Shown here: positions 17,902-26,668 of the stretch, piece by piece
Numbering within the stretch: the first letter of the stretch is position 1
Layout of the letters: every line of letters starts with the position of its first letter
NCBI GenBank assembly: GCA_028284065.1
Contig: JANQSJ010000010.1
Coordinates: forward strand, 186,001-250,000
Origin: Parvularculaceae bacterium
Lineage (GTDB): Bacteria > Pseudomonadota > Alphaproteobacteria > Caulobacterales > Parvularculaceae
DNA: 64,000 nt
Direction of reading: 5' to 3'
Position numbers and translations under genes: made by a program
Notes under the pieces: generated by a model
Database searches by the model: none
What the model saw: the letters and a program-made list of their open reading frames with translations, nothing else
What the model was told of the DNA's origin: nothing

Positions 17902-20856
17902 CTAACTTCGCCGCCGCAGATAATCGATCTGGGCGGAGACTACTTCCAACTGCTTGCGCACCAGCGCCTCGACGTCGCCGCTAAAGGCCGCAGACGCCGC
18001 GGGAGGTGGCGCGCCGGGCGACGCCTCAATAGGAGCTGGCGCGACGACGCCGTCTTCTTCAGCATCCTTACCAGCTTCGTAAACAAGGGCGGGCGCGGCG
18101 CGCGCCGTCGGCTCCACCCAAAAGCGCTTGCGTTCAAAGGGATAGGTCGGCATGGCCACTTTGCGCCTCCGTCCGCCGTTAAAGCCCTCCCAGTCGACCA
18201 TCGCCCCAAGCGACCACAACGCGCCAACGCCTGACCCAAGAGCGGGCGCCGCGGCCAGCGGATCCTGCACCGGCGTTGGCGAGAGGCTGGCAAAGCCGCA
18301 GCCTGACTGCGCCCCGAGCGTCTGCCGCGCCATGGCGGTAAGCGCCTGGCCAGGACCGATTTCCACAAAGATTCGCCCGCCGCCCTGGCCGGCCCGGGCG
18401 ATAGCATCGGCGAACGCGACCGGCCGTAGGATTTGCTCGGACCAGTAGGCCGGCGCGGCCATCGCATCGGCATCGCCGTCCGGCCTCACCGTGGATACGA
18501 TCTTCCCCGTAGGCGCGCTCAAGTTCGTAGCCGAAATCTCCTGCCCGAATTGCGCCGCCGCAGGCGCCATCATCTGGGAATGGAACGCATGGGACGTGTG
18601 AAGACGGCTGACGCCGACATCCTGCGCCGCGCACACAGCGTGGAACGCATCAATCGCGGGCGTCGGGCCGCTAACGATCGTAATGGTCGGGCAGTTGGCG
18701 GCGGCGATGGCGAGCGCCTGCGGCAGCATCGCCTCCACCGCGGCGAGGTTGGCGCGTACGGCCAGCATCGCCCCCGGCGGCATCGCCGCCATCGCTTTCC
18801 CACGCGCCGCGACAAACCGCATCGCATCGTTGAGGTCAAGAACGCCATCGAGATGCGCGGCCGCGAACTCGCCAATGCTGTGACCGATCATCGCCGCAGG
18901 CGCGAGGCCCCACGACTCCAACGAGCGCGCCAGCGCAATCTGAAAAGCCGCGATCGCCGGTTGCGCGCGGCTGGTGTCAGCTATCCTTGCGCCCGCCGCC
19001 TCCCAAGTCTCGCCTACGCCTTCCGACCACAGACAGAGCGCGCGCACGTCGTCAGCGAGCGTGGCGTCCGCCTCGGCCAACGCCGCCAGGCCGGCGTCGA
19101 ACCGCTCCCGGAACAAAGGCCAGGCATCGTAAAGCCCCTTCGCCATGCCGGGATGTTGCGCGCCCTGCCCCGGAAAGACGAAGACAAGCTCTGGCGCAGC
19201 ATTAATCGGCGTCGAAACTGATGCAGGGGCGCGCAAAGCATCAATGGCGCACCGGCGGTCGGCGGCGAAGACGCTCGTGCGGCGCTCGAACTCCCGGCGT
19301 CCCGCCTGCAGCGTCCAGGCGGCGTCCGCAAGCGACAGATTTTCATTCGTCTCCAGATGATCGGCGAATCGCGCCTTCGCAGCCGCCAGCGCATCGTCAT
19401 TGCGCGCCGACAGGACAAAAAGCGCGCCGTCGCCAGCGAACCGCCGGCCATCGGCGGGCGTCTCTTCGACCGGCGGCGCTTCCTCGACGACAACATGAGC
19501 GTTGGTGCCGCCGACGCCGAATGACGAGACCCCTGCGCGCCGCGGCGCGTCGCCTTCGGGCCAGGCGCCGCCATCGGCGTTCACATAGAACGGCGAGGCG
19601 TCGAAATCGATCTTCGGGTTTGGTCGATCGAAATTGATCTGTGGCGGGAGGACCTTTTCATCCAGGCAAAGCGACGTCTTGATGAGGCCGATAGCGCCCG
19701 ACGCAACGTCCAAGTGACCGAGATTGGCTTTAACGGAGCCAATCGCGCAATAGCCATTATCCTTCGTATGTCGACGATAGGCGGCCGTCAGTCCCGCGAC
19801 CTCAATCGGATCGCCGAGCGGCGTCGCGGTGCCATGCGCCTCCACATAGCCGATCGTACGTGCATCGATCCCGGCGCTGTCGAGCGCAAGGCCGATGACC
19901 TCCGCCTGCCCTTCGACCGACGGGGCGGTGTAACTAACCTTGTCGCCGCCGTCATTGTTCGTCGCATAACCGCGGATGACGGCGTAGATGCGGTCTCTGT
20001 CGGCGATAGCGTCCTCGATCCGCTTCAGCGCGAGGACGGCCGCGCCATTGGAAAAGACCGTACCCGCTGCATTTGCGTCGAAGGTGCGGCAGGTCCCGTC
20101 GGGCGACAGCATGCCGCCCTCCTTGTAGAAATAGCCCTTCTTCTGAGGCAGAACGATGGTGATCCCACCCGCAAGGGCCATGTCACAGGCGTATGATTCA
20201 AGCGACTGGCAGGCCTGCGCGATGGCCACAAGCGAAGTCGAGCACGCGGTTTGAATCGTCATAGCGGGGCCGCGCAAGCCAAGCTTGAAGGCGACGCGGG
20301 TCGCGAGATAGTCCTTGTCATTGCCGAGTTCGGTCTGAAGCGTGCCGACTTGAATCGATTCGACAAGCCGGGCGCGGAATGCTTCATCCGAACACAGATT
20401 CCACAGGACATAAGTGTCCATATAGCAGCCGGCGAAGACGCCAACGGCCCCGGCATAGCGCGCCGGATCGCATCCGGCGTTCTCCAGCGCCTGCCAGCAC
20501 ATCTCCAGAAAGACGCGGTGCTGCGGGTCCATCACTTCTGCTTCGCGCGGCAGGTAGCCAAAGAAACGAGCGTCGAACATGTCGACATCATTCATAAGGC
20601 CCTTCGCGCAGACATATTTCGCGGCGGCCTCGCCGTCCTCGCCTTGCGCGCCAAGACCGTCGATCGGGATTTCGACGTCGTCCGGAGAGAAATGCGAAAC
20701 GCCCGTCCGTCCCTCGCGGATCATCGACCAGAAGGCGTCGACATCGTCTGCGCCCGGAAAGCGTCCCGCCATCCCGACAATGGCGACGCCGGGACGGGCG
20801 GCGTCGGCGTCCGGAGACGCAGGCTCGCCGGCGCCGAAACTCCCGTCGGCCGTCAT
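17902..20856 (-). CDS. type I polyketide synthase: KS-AT
   Basis: A 984-residue protein. The ketosynthase covers about 22-460, with catalytic Cys205 (TACSTS), His341 (EAHGTAT) and His381 (KANLGHLD). The acyltransferase covers about 555-860, with Ser660 in GHSIGEF and HAFH at 756-759, the pattern linked to malonyl-CoA selection. There is no KR, DH or ER, so the extension product should remain a beta-ketone, which suits the aminotransferase in the next protein. There is no ACP; the ACP at the N-terminus of the following protein must serve. The last 25 residues form an amphipathic helix (EALVRKQLEVVSAQI) that could be a docking element. It overlaps the FkbH gene by ATGA. Confidence 0.94.
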   Translation of the reverse strand: MTADGSFGAGEPASPDADAARPGVAIVGMAGRFPGADDVDAFWSMIREGRTGVSHFSPDDVEIPIDGLGAQGEDGEAAAKYVCAKGLMNDVDMFDARFFGYLPREAEVMDPQHRVFLEMCWQALENAGCDPARYAGAVGVFAGCYMDTYVLWNLCSDEAFRARLVESIQVGTLQTELGNDKDYLATRVAFKLGLRGPAMTIQTACSTSLVAIAQACQSLESYACDMALAGGITIVLPQKKGYFYKEGGMLSPDGTCRTFDANAAGTVFSNGAAVLALKRIEDAIADRDRIYAVIRGYATNNDGGDKVSYTAPSVEGQAEVIGLALDSAGIDARTIGYVEAHGTATPLGDPIEVAGLTAAYRRHTKDNGYCAIGSVKANLGHLDVASGAIGLIKTSLCLDEKVLPPQINFDRPNPKIDFDASPFYVNADGGAWPEGDAPRRAGVSSFGVGGTNAHVVVEEAPPVEETPADGRRFAGDGALFVLSARNDDALAAAKARFADHLETNENLSLADAAWTLQAGRREFERRTSVFAADRRCAIDALRAPASVSTPINAAPELVFVFPGQGAQHPGMAKGLYDAWPLFRERFDAGLAALAEADATLADDVRALCLWSEGVGETWEAAGARIADTSRAQPAIAAFQIALARSLESWGLAPAAMIGHSIGEFAAAHLDGVLDLNDAMRFVAARGKAMAAMPPGAMLAVRANLAAVEAMLPQALAIAAANCPTITIVSGPTPAIDAFHAVCAAQDVGVSRLHTSHAFHSQMMAPAAAQFGQEISATNLSAPTGKIVSTVRPDGDADAMAAPAYWSEQILRPVAFADAIARAGQGGGRIFVEIGPGQALTAMARQTLGAQSGCGFASLSPTPVQDPLAAAPALGSGVGALWSLGAMVDWEGFNGGRRRKVAMPTYPFERKRFWVEPTARAAPALVYEAGKDAEEDGVVAPAPIEASPGAPPPAASAAFSGDVEALVRKQLEVVSAQIDYLRRRS

Positions 20857-23057
20857 CGTCCGGTCCCTTCAGATCGCACGCCCTGGCGGCGCGCGGCGTT
20901 CGCGGCGCGCGCCATGCGCATTTTCTCACCCCGGGCCGCGGCGCGGGAACCGCCGCCAACAGGTTCGCCGGCGATAAAGTCGGCGAGCGCGCGCACCGTC
21001 CCGAACTGGAAAAGGTCGGCGAAGCCGATACGGACGCGGACCGCCTCAGGCAGTCGCGCATGGGCCCGCACAAGGTGAAGGGACTTCGCGCCGAGCGCGG
21101 CCAGCGGATCGTTCGCGCCGACGGCTTCAAGATTAAGAATATCCGCCCACAGATCGGCAAGATCGGATTCGAGCCCCGGACGCGGCGCAAGAAATGTGAC
21201 CGAGATTTCCGGCCGCGGCCGCGCGGACCCGCGCATCGCCGCGACGATCGCGGCGCCGCTGGTCAACTCGCTCGCGAAGCGTTCAAAGGCTGATGCGTCC
21301 ACGCCGTGCGCCGACGCCTCCGCATTGGCGAAAGGCGCGGGCGCGTCGCGATCGTTCGCCGCATGGGTTACCGGATCAAATCGGACTTCCGCGAGCGCGG
21401 CGGCCTCAATCTCAATTTCGCCCTGCGGCGGAAGCGGCGCATCGGCGAGCGCAGAGAGAAACGTTCGAAACGGCGCATTGCGCGGTCCGGTCACATGACG
21501 CACGCGGACACACGGCTTGCCGGCGCGGACCGCGTCAGCCCCAAGGCGCGCGGCGATGCGGTGCTCTACGCCGCGCCCAAGCGCGCGGCAGCTAAGCGTC
21601 CATAAGTCGACCTCGAAAGCCGTTCGCGATACGCCGCCGACGATCCCGCCAACGACGCCATAGTCGCCGAAGCGGTCCTTCGCGGAAACGACGTAGGCGA
21701 AGCGGTCATCGCGATCGATATCGTCCACGAATGCATCTAATTCGCGCCGGTCGAGGGTCGAGTTGAACTGGTTCGTGCGGGCAGCCATCTGCGCAAGGCG
21801 CGCGGCGTCTGCCCGTTCACCCGCGCGCATATCAACGACAAGATCGAGGTCGGCGTGGAATTCCCGCAATGACGCGGCGGCGGCGCGCGCATCCCGGCGC
21901 TGAACTTCGGCGGCGCGGGAGGCGGCGCGCAGGCGGTCGGCGTCGGTCAGCCCAACGCGATCGAGCGGCCAATAATGCTGCGCGAAGACGGCGAGCGCAG
22001 CGGCGGCAGGCGCGCGAGCGACGCAGGCGGCCGGCAAGGCCGCGCTGACGCCGGCGCACTCCACCGGATTGTCGTCAATGAAGACGACGCTCTCCGGCCC
22101 CACAGCCAGCGCCGACATGACGCCGGCGATCGCGTCGGCCTTCGGCCGCCAGCCAGCGGCAATCGTGTGAAAATCATCAGTCTGCAGTGGAAAATCGCTG
22201 CGCGCGGCGAACAGCGCCTCAATGTCCGACGGCTCGTTCTTCGTGACGAGCGCGAGAGCAACGCCTTCGTCCGCGGCCGCCTTGAGCGTCGCCTGTAGCG
22301 CCATGTGGCCGGATGTCAGGTTGACGCCTTCAACTCCCGCCTCGCCTAGAACGCCACCCCAGAGAGTTTCGTCGCCGTCGACCGCGATCAGTTTCGTTGG
22401 AGGCCGGGCGAAGCGGACGCGCCAGCGCGCAATCTCAGCGCCGAGCGCGGCCATGCCCTCTTCCGTATAGGGAATTTGGGCCGCTGTGTCGGAAATCGCA
22501 TCAAACGCATTGTCCACGCCGTAATCGGCGAACGTCCCGCGGGCGTCGACGACATGCATGGACGATGACCCGACGAACGCGTTGACAACAGCGCGGGACG
22601 CCGCTGCGTCACTTTCGGCGCGGGCCGGATCTGCGTCGGGGCAGATGAGCGTCAGGCGCCGCGCGCCATCATCAGCGGCCTTTAAGGCGTCGATTATCGG
22701 CTTGGGATCCGCAGGGCCGTGTCCCGGGGAAACGTCGCGCCAGCGAAATGCGATCGCATTGAACCGACGCGCCGCTCGGAGGTCGCTCTGCGGGTCGAGG
22801 ATGTTGGCGATGAGGGGCCCTTGCGCGGCGGCCTGTAATTGCGGCGCAAAGCCGATCCGGCGCAACAGGAAGGACGCCGCGTCAATCGCAGGGTCAAGCG
22901 TGAACGAGCCTGCAACGACGACGTCGATCGGCGTCTCCGCGCGGCCTCGGCGCGCATCGGAGCGAGTTTTGGCGCGCGCATCGACGCCCGCCTCGCTCCG
23001 ACCGCTCACCTCGTCCGCTGAGCGCGGCCGCGCAGCGTTATCTCGCCCCACTGTCAT
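20853..23057 (-). CDS. FkbH-like protein with C-terminal acyl carrier domain
   Basis: A 734-residue protein. A HAD-superfamily IIIC (FkbH) domain carries the nucleophile motif D227-G-D229-E-T231 followed by LWGG. Then come FIDDNPVE, the FkbH hallmark RTNQFNST and a GNAT-like half. An ACP sits near the C-terminus, with Ser659 in LGAKSL. FkbH proteins dephosphorylate 1,3-bisphosphoglycerate and load a glyceryl unit on an ACP. No FkbG/I/K homologues that would turn glyceryl-ACP into methoxymalonyl-ACP are nearby, so the glyceryl group may serve as a starter for the KS-AT. It is the first gene of the operon. A TATAAT hexamer lies about 15 bp before the ATG but has no good -35. Confidence 0.88.
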   Translation of the reverse strand: MTVGRDNAARPRSADEVSGRSEAGVDARAKTRSDARRGRAETPIDVVVAGSFTLDPAIDAASFLLRRIGFAPQLQAAAQGPLIANILDPQSDLRAARRFNAIAFRWRDVSPGHGPADPKPIIDALKAADDGARRLTLICPDADPARAESDAAASRAVVNAFVGSSSMHVVDARGTFADYGVDNAFDAISDTAAQIPYTEEGMAALGAEIARWRVRFARPPTKLIAVDGDETLWGGVLGEAGVEGVNLTSGHMALQATLKAAADEGVALALVTKNEPSDIEALFAARSDFPLQTDDFHTIAAGWRPKADAIAGVMSALAVGPESVVFIDDNPVECAGVSAALPAACVARAPAAAALAVFAQHYWPLDRVGLTDADRLRAASRAAEVQRRDARAAAASLREFHADLDLVVDMRAGERADAARLAQMAARTNQFNSTLDRRELDAFVDDIDRDDRFAYVVSAKDRFGDYGVVGGIVGGVSRTAFEVDLWTLSCRALGRGVEHRIAARLGADAVRAGKPCVRVRHVTGPRNAPFRTFLSALADAPLPPQGEIEIEAAALAEVRFDPVTHAANDRDAPAPFANAEASAHGVDASAFERFASELTSGAAIVAAMRGSARPRPEISVTFLAPRPGLESDLADLWADILNLEAVGANDPLAALGAKSLHLVRAHARLPEAVRVRIGFADLFQFGTVRALADFIAGEPVGGGSRAAARGEKMRMARAANAARRQGVRSEGTGR

Positions 23058-23106
23058 ACCCCCGAGATTATACGGCGATCTTTAAGAATTCATCGGCGAT
23101 GACCGG

Positions 23107-23997
23107 CTAGTCGGAACCGCCGGGTTGGAAGAAGTAGGTTCTAATCGCTTCAATTCCGGGGGCGCAAACAATGCACGCCAAAGCTGGCCGGCGCCCCCGC
23201 TCGTGTGCACCTATAGCAAGCCGGAAGGAGTAAGCTTTAAAACCGAAGGTTGCGTCTGTATCGCTCTGCGCCGACGAAAAGTTCAGGGCGCCCTTGGCGC
23301 GCGATGCGGGGCGAGCGGCGTTGAACGCCGCAATATCGACCTCAAGGCCGCTGAGGTCGCCCGAAAGCCCGGCGCCGCTTGCCTTGAGCGCCGCCTCTTT
23401 CGTCGTCCAGATGCGATAAAACGCCTCAAGCCATGCCTCTCCGGCAAGTCCCGCCAAATGCCGCCGCTCCGACGGCGCGAAATGCGTCTCGACGACAAGT
23501 TCAAGATCGCCGGTGTCGGCGATCGCCTCCAGGTCGACCCCGACGGGCCCTTGGCCGGCTATCGCAAAAAGCCCGTAACTTTCTGATTTTGAGTATGAAA
23601 ACTCCACCGCTCCTGGGCCATGCGCCAGCCGCGGCCTCGCGCCGTTTTGCTCTGCGAAGTCAAGGTCTTCAGGCTTCAGCCCGGTCGCACCGGCAAGAAT
23701 GAGCCGCCTTGCGGTCCGGCCGGCAAGAAAGCGGCTGCGATCCGCCTCGAACCGGAAAGCATCGGCGCGGGCGCGCTCGGCTGGCGCCAGAATGGATGCG
23801 CCAGCTGCTCTTTCGTCGAGGTCGATCGCCCAAAGCGCAACCTCGTCCGGCGGCGGCGGGCCGCTAATCGACTCGGCGCGGGACCAGCTCGCAGGATCGG
23901 CGATGTCCCCGTCTTGAATTTGCATTGGCCCGCCGCTCAGGTTCGATTTGTCGGTCGGAAAGCGTTCGAGAGTTACTTTTCGAAACGAAGTCTGCAC
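23107..23997 (-). CDS. 4'-phosphopantetheinyl transferase, Sfp/EntD-like
   Basis: A protein of about 296 residues that moves the phosphopantetheine arm of CoA onto carrier-protein serines, converting apo- to holo-carriers. It shows the superfamily motifs GVDLE (Mg-binding) and FYRIWTTKEAALKASGAGL (W/KE signature). Its place 50 bp upstream of the FkbH-ACP gene on the same strand suggests it activates the four carrier domains of this locus. The reading starts with GTG at 23997; ATG at 23925 is an equally plausible start that removes 24 non-conserved residues. Confidence 0.9.
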   Translation of the reverse strand: MQTSFRKVTLERFPTDKSNLSGGPMQIQDGDIADPASWSRAESISGPPPPDEVALWAIDLDERAAGASILAPAERARADAFRFEADRSRFLAGRTARRLILAGATGLKPEDLDFAEQNGARPRLAHGPGAVEFSYSKSESYGLFAIAGQGPVGVDLEAIADTGDLELVVETHFAPSERRHLAGLAGEAWLEAFYRIWTTKEAALKASGAGLSGDLSGLEVDIAAFNAARPASRAKGALNFSSAQSDTDATFGFKAYSFRLAIGAHERGRRPALACIVCAPGIEAIRTYFFQPGGSD

Positions 23998-24121
23998 GCT
24001 AAGACTTTAACGTACAGTCATAAACTCGGGCCGCAGCCTTTCGCACGCGCCGCGCCGCGCGCTGAAGGGACGAGATTTGCGGCCCGGTCGACACCGCACA
24101 AACTGGGGATCTTCCAACGCC

Positions 24122-26638
24122 ATGATCGACTTCGCCGTTCACAGCCCGGTGGCCGCCGCTCCACGTGTCGCCTGCTCCATAGTCGTCGCCCTGTCCCTCT
24201 GGAGCGCGCGGGCGCACGCGGAGGCGACCACCCATGGCGAGATAATCGGCTCCGGCGCGCGCGCGTTCGAACAATTGGGGCAGGACCTCCCGACTCCGAA
24301 TGTCTACCGCACCGCATCCGGCGCGCCGGGGCCGCAATACTGGCAACAGAAGGCGGACTACTTAATCAATGTCACCCTAAACGAACCGGACCGCCGGATT
24401 ATCGCTGAAGAGACGATCACCTACGCCAACAACTCGCCTGACGCGCTTAACTACCTCTGGGTGCAGCTCGACCAGAACCGATTCCGCAACGACAGCCTGG
24501 CGCGCCGCTCGGAAGTGGCGTCAGCGGCCGGCACCCGCCGCGACGCCGTCGGCGAAGGCGATTCCATCAGCTACGCCGCGCTGCGCCGAGATCAGGGGTT
24601 CAACTCGCGCGATCATGGCTTTGACATCACGTCCGTGAAGGATGCAGGCGGCAAAGATCTCCCCCACGCCATCGTCGACACCATGATGCGGATCGACCTG
24701 CCGACGCCCCTTGCTCCGGGCGGAACGACCGAGTTCTCGATCGGCTGGAGCTATAACATAATCGAAGAAGCCGCCATGGGCGGACGCGGCGGCTACGAGA
24801 CGTTTGACGACGACGGCGCCGACATCTTCTTCCTCGCCCAATGGTTCCCGCGCATGGCGGCGTATACGGATTACGCCGGCTGGCAGCACAAGGCTTTCCT
24901 GGGCCGCGGCGAATTTACGCTCGAGTTTGGCGACTACGATGTGGCGCTGACGGTCCCCGCCGATCACGTGGTTTCCGCGACCGGCGTTCTTCAGAACGCA
25001 AATCAGGTGCTGACGGCGACGCAGCGCAAGCGGCTCGCCGACGCGATGAAGAGCGATTCGCCAAAATTCGTCGTCACGCCAGAAGAGGCGGCCGAGAACG
25101 TCAAGACCAAAGAGGCCAAGACCAAGACCTGGAGATTCAAGGCGGAGAACGTGCGCGATTTCGCCTGGTCGTCCTCGCGCCGGTACATCTGGGACGCGAT
25201 GGGCTTCAAGCAGGATGATCCGACCAACCCGGAAGTCCTCGTTATGTCTTTCTACCCGAACGAGGCGCAGCCAATCTGGTCGAAATACTCAAGTCACGCC
25301 GTCGCCCACACAATGGAGGTCTATTCAAAGCTCTCCTTTCCCTATCCCTACCCAACTTCGCAGAGCGTCAACACCTGGGCGCGCGGCGGGATGGAGTATC
25401 CGATGATCACCTTCAACGGATACCGTCCGACCAAGGAGGAGAACGAGGACGATCGCACCTACGCCCGCCGCATCAAGTACGGCCTCATCGGCGTCATCAT
25501 ACATGAGGTGGGCCATAACTACTTCCCCATGACCGTCAATTCTGATGAACGGCAATGGACATGGATGGACGAAGGGCTGAACACGTTTCTGGAGTACGTC
25601 GCCGAAGTCGAATGGGAGGAGAACTTCCCCGCTTTTGGCGGCAAGACGAACGTTCTCGATTATATCACGGAATACATGACCAGCGCCGAGCAGGTGCCGA
25701 TCATGACGAACTCCGATTCAGTTCTAAATCTTGGGCCCAACGCCTACTCAAAGCCGGCTGCGGCGCTCACCGTTCTGCGCGAGAGCGTCATGGGACGGGA
25801 GCTTTTCGATTTCGCGTTCCGCGAATACTCCAACCGTTGGAAGTTCAAGCGCCCGACGCCGGCGGATTTCTTCCGCACAATGGAGGACGCTTCGGGCGTA
25901 GACCTCGACTGGTTCTGGCGAGGCTGGTTTTACTCAACGGATCACGTCGACATCGCCATTGAAGATGTGCGCGCCTACAAGCTGAAAACAAATGATCCGG
26001 AGAAGGACTTTCCGAAGGATCGGGTGGAGATGGCCGCACGCGAGCCCGAGCCGCTTCAACAGATACGCAACCGCGAAGAAGGCCTTAAGACCTACCTCCA
26101 GCGCCACCCTGAGCTGGCGGACTTTTACAATGAAAACGATCCGTTCACGGTTTCGAACGCGGACCGCAATGTCTATACGACCTTAATGGAATCGCCGGTG
26201 GAGGAAGGCGGCCTCGAGGACTGGGAGAAAGAAGCCCTCGCCGCGGCGCTCAAAGCCGATGAAAACATCTATTTCGTCGATTTCGCGAACAAGGGCGGCC
26301 TTGTCATGCCGATCCCGCTTACGATTGCGTATACGGACGGCTCGACGGAAGAGCTCGTCCTGCCGGCCGAGATCTGGCGGCGCAACGCCTACGAGGTGAC
26401 GAAGCTCCTGCTTCGTAAAAAGACGATCGCGTCGATCGCAATCGACGAAGCCCATGAGATCGGCGACGCCGATCGCCAGAATAACCACTATCCCCGCCGG
26501 ATCGAACCTTCGCGGTTGCAAGCCTATAAGGGCGAGGACATGACCCGCAATTTGATGAAGGACATGCTGGCGGAGCTGAAAGGCGAAGCCGAAGAAGCGG
26601 ACGGCGGCAAGGCGCCGCTCGAGCCTAAGAAAGACTAG
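24122..26638 (+). CDS. M1-family zinc metallopeptidase, secreted
   Basis: An 838-residue gluzincin with an N-terminal signal peptide (ACSIVVALSLWSARAHA). The substrate-anchoring loop reads RGGMEYP, a variant of GxMEN with Tyr for Asn. The zinc site is H461-E-V-G-H465 with Glu484 nineteen residues later (WMDEGLNTF). The long C-terminal part ends in a polar, acidic tail. It should be a periplasmic or surface peptidase; the altered GxMEN raises doubt about strict aminopeptidase activity. The ATG at 24122 opens on the signal peptide; an upstream TTG adds 15 residues without signal character. The next gene starts 30 bp later and is probably co-transcribed. Confidence 0.88.
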   Translation: MIDFAVHSPVAAAPRVACSIVVALSLWSARAHAEATTHGEIIGSGARAFEQLGQDLPTPNVYRTASGAPGPQYWQQKADYLINVTLNEPDRRIIAEETITYANNSPDALNYLWVQLDQNRFRNDSLARRSEVASAAGTRRDAVGEGDSISYAALRRDQGFNSRDHGFDITSVKDAGGKDLPHAIVDTMMRIDLPTPLAPGGTTEFSIGWSYNIIEEAAMGGRGGYETFDDDGADIFFLAQWFPRMAAYTDYAGWQHKAFLGRGEFTLEFGDYDVALTVPADHVVSATGVLQNANQVLTATQRKRLADAMKSDSPKFVVTPEEAAENVKTKEAKTKTWRFKAENVRDFAWSSSRRYIWDAMGFKQDDPTNPEVLVMSFYPNEAQPIWSKYSSHAVAHTMEVYSKLSFPYPYPTSQSVNTWARGGMEYPMITFNGYRPTKEENEDDRTYARRIKYGLIGVIIHEVGHNYFPMTVNSDERQWTWMDEGLNTFLEYVAEVEWEENFPAFGGKTNVLDYITEYMTSAEQVPIMTNSDSVLNLGPNAYSKPAAALTVLRESVMGRELFDFAFREYSNRWKFKRPTPADFFRTMEDASGVDLDWFWRGWFYSTDHVDIAIEDVRAYKLKTNDPEKDFPKDRVEMAAREPEPLQQIRNREEGLKTYLQRHPELADFYNENDPFTVSNADRNVYTTLMESPVEEGGLEDWEKEALAAALKADENIYFVDFANKGGLVMPIPLTIAYTDGSTEELVLPAEIWRRNAYEVTKLLLRKKTIASIAIDEAHEIGDADRQNNHYPRRIEPSRLQAYKGEDMTRNLMKDMLAELKGEAEEADGGKAPLEPKKD

Positions 26639-26668
26639 ACGGCGCGGCCCGGGAGAGCGCGGGCTGTT

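Noticed and set aside
10883..23057. Siderophore synthesis as the purpose of the PKS/NRPS locus
   Set aside because: No TonB receptor, iron transporter, Fur box or catechol/hydroxamate enzyme is seen near it.
20853..24000. Long plus-strand frames opposite the PKS/NRPS genes
   Set aside because: They are GC-rich shadows of real genes, with high Arg/Ala content and no domain motifs.
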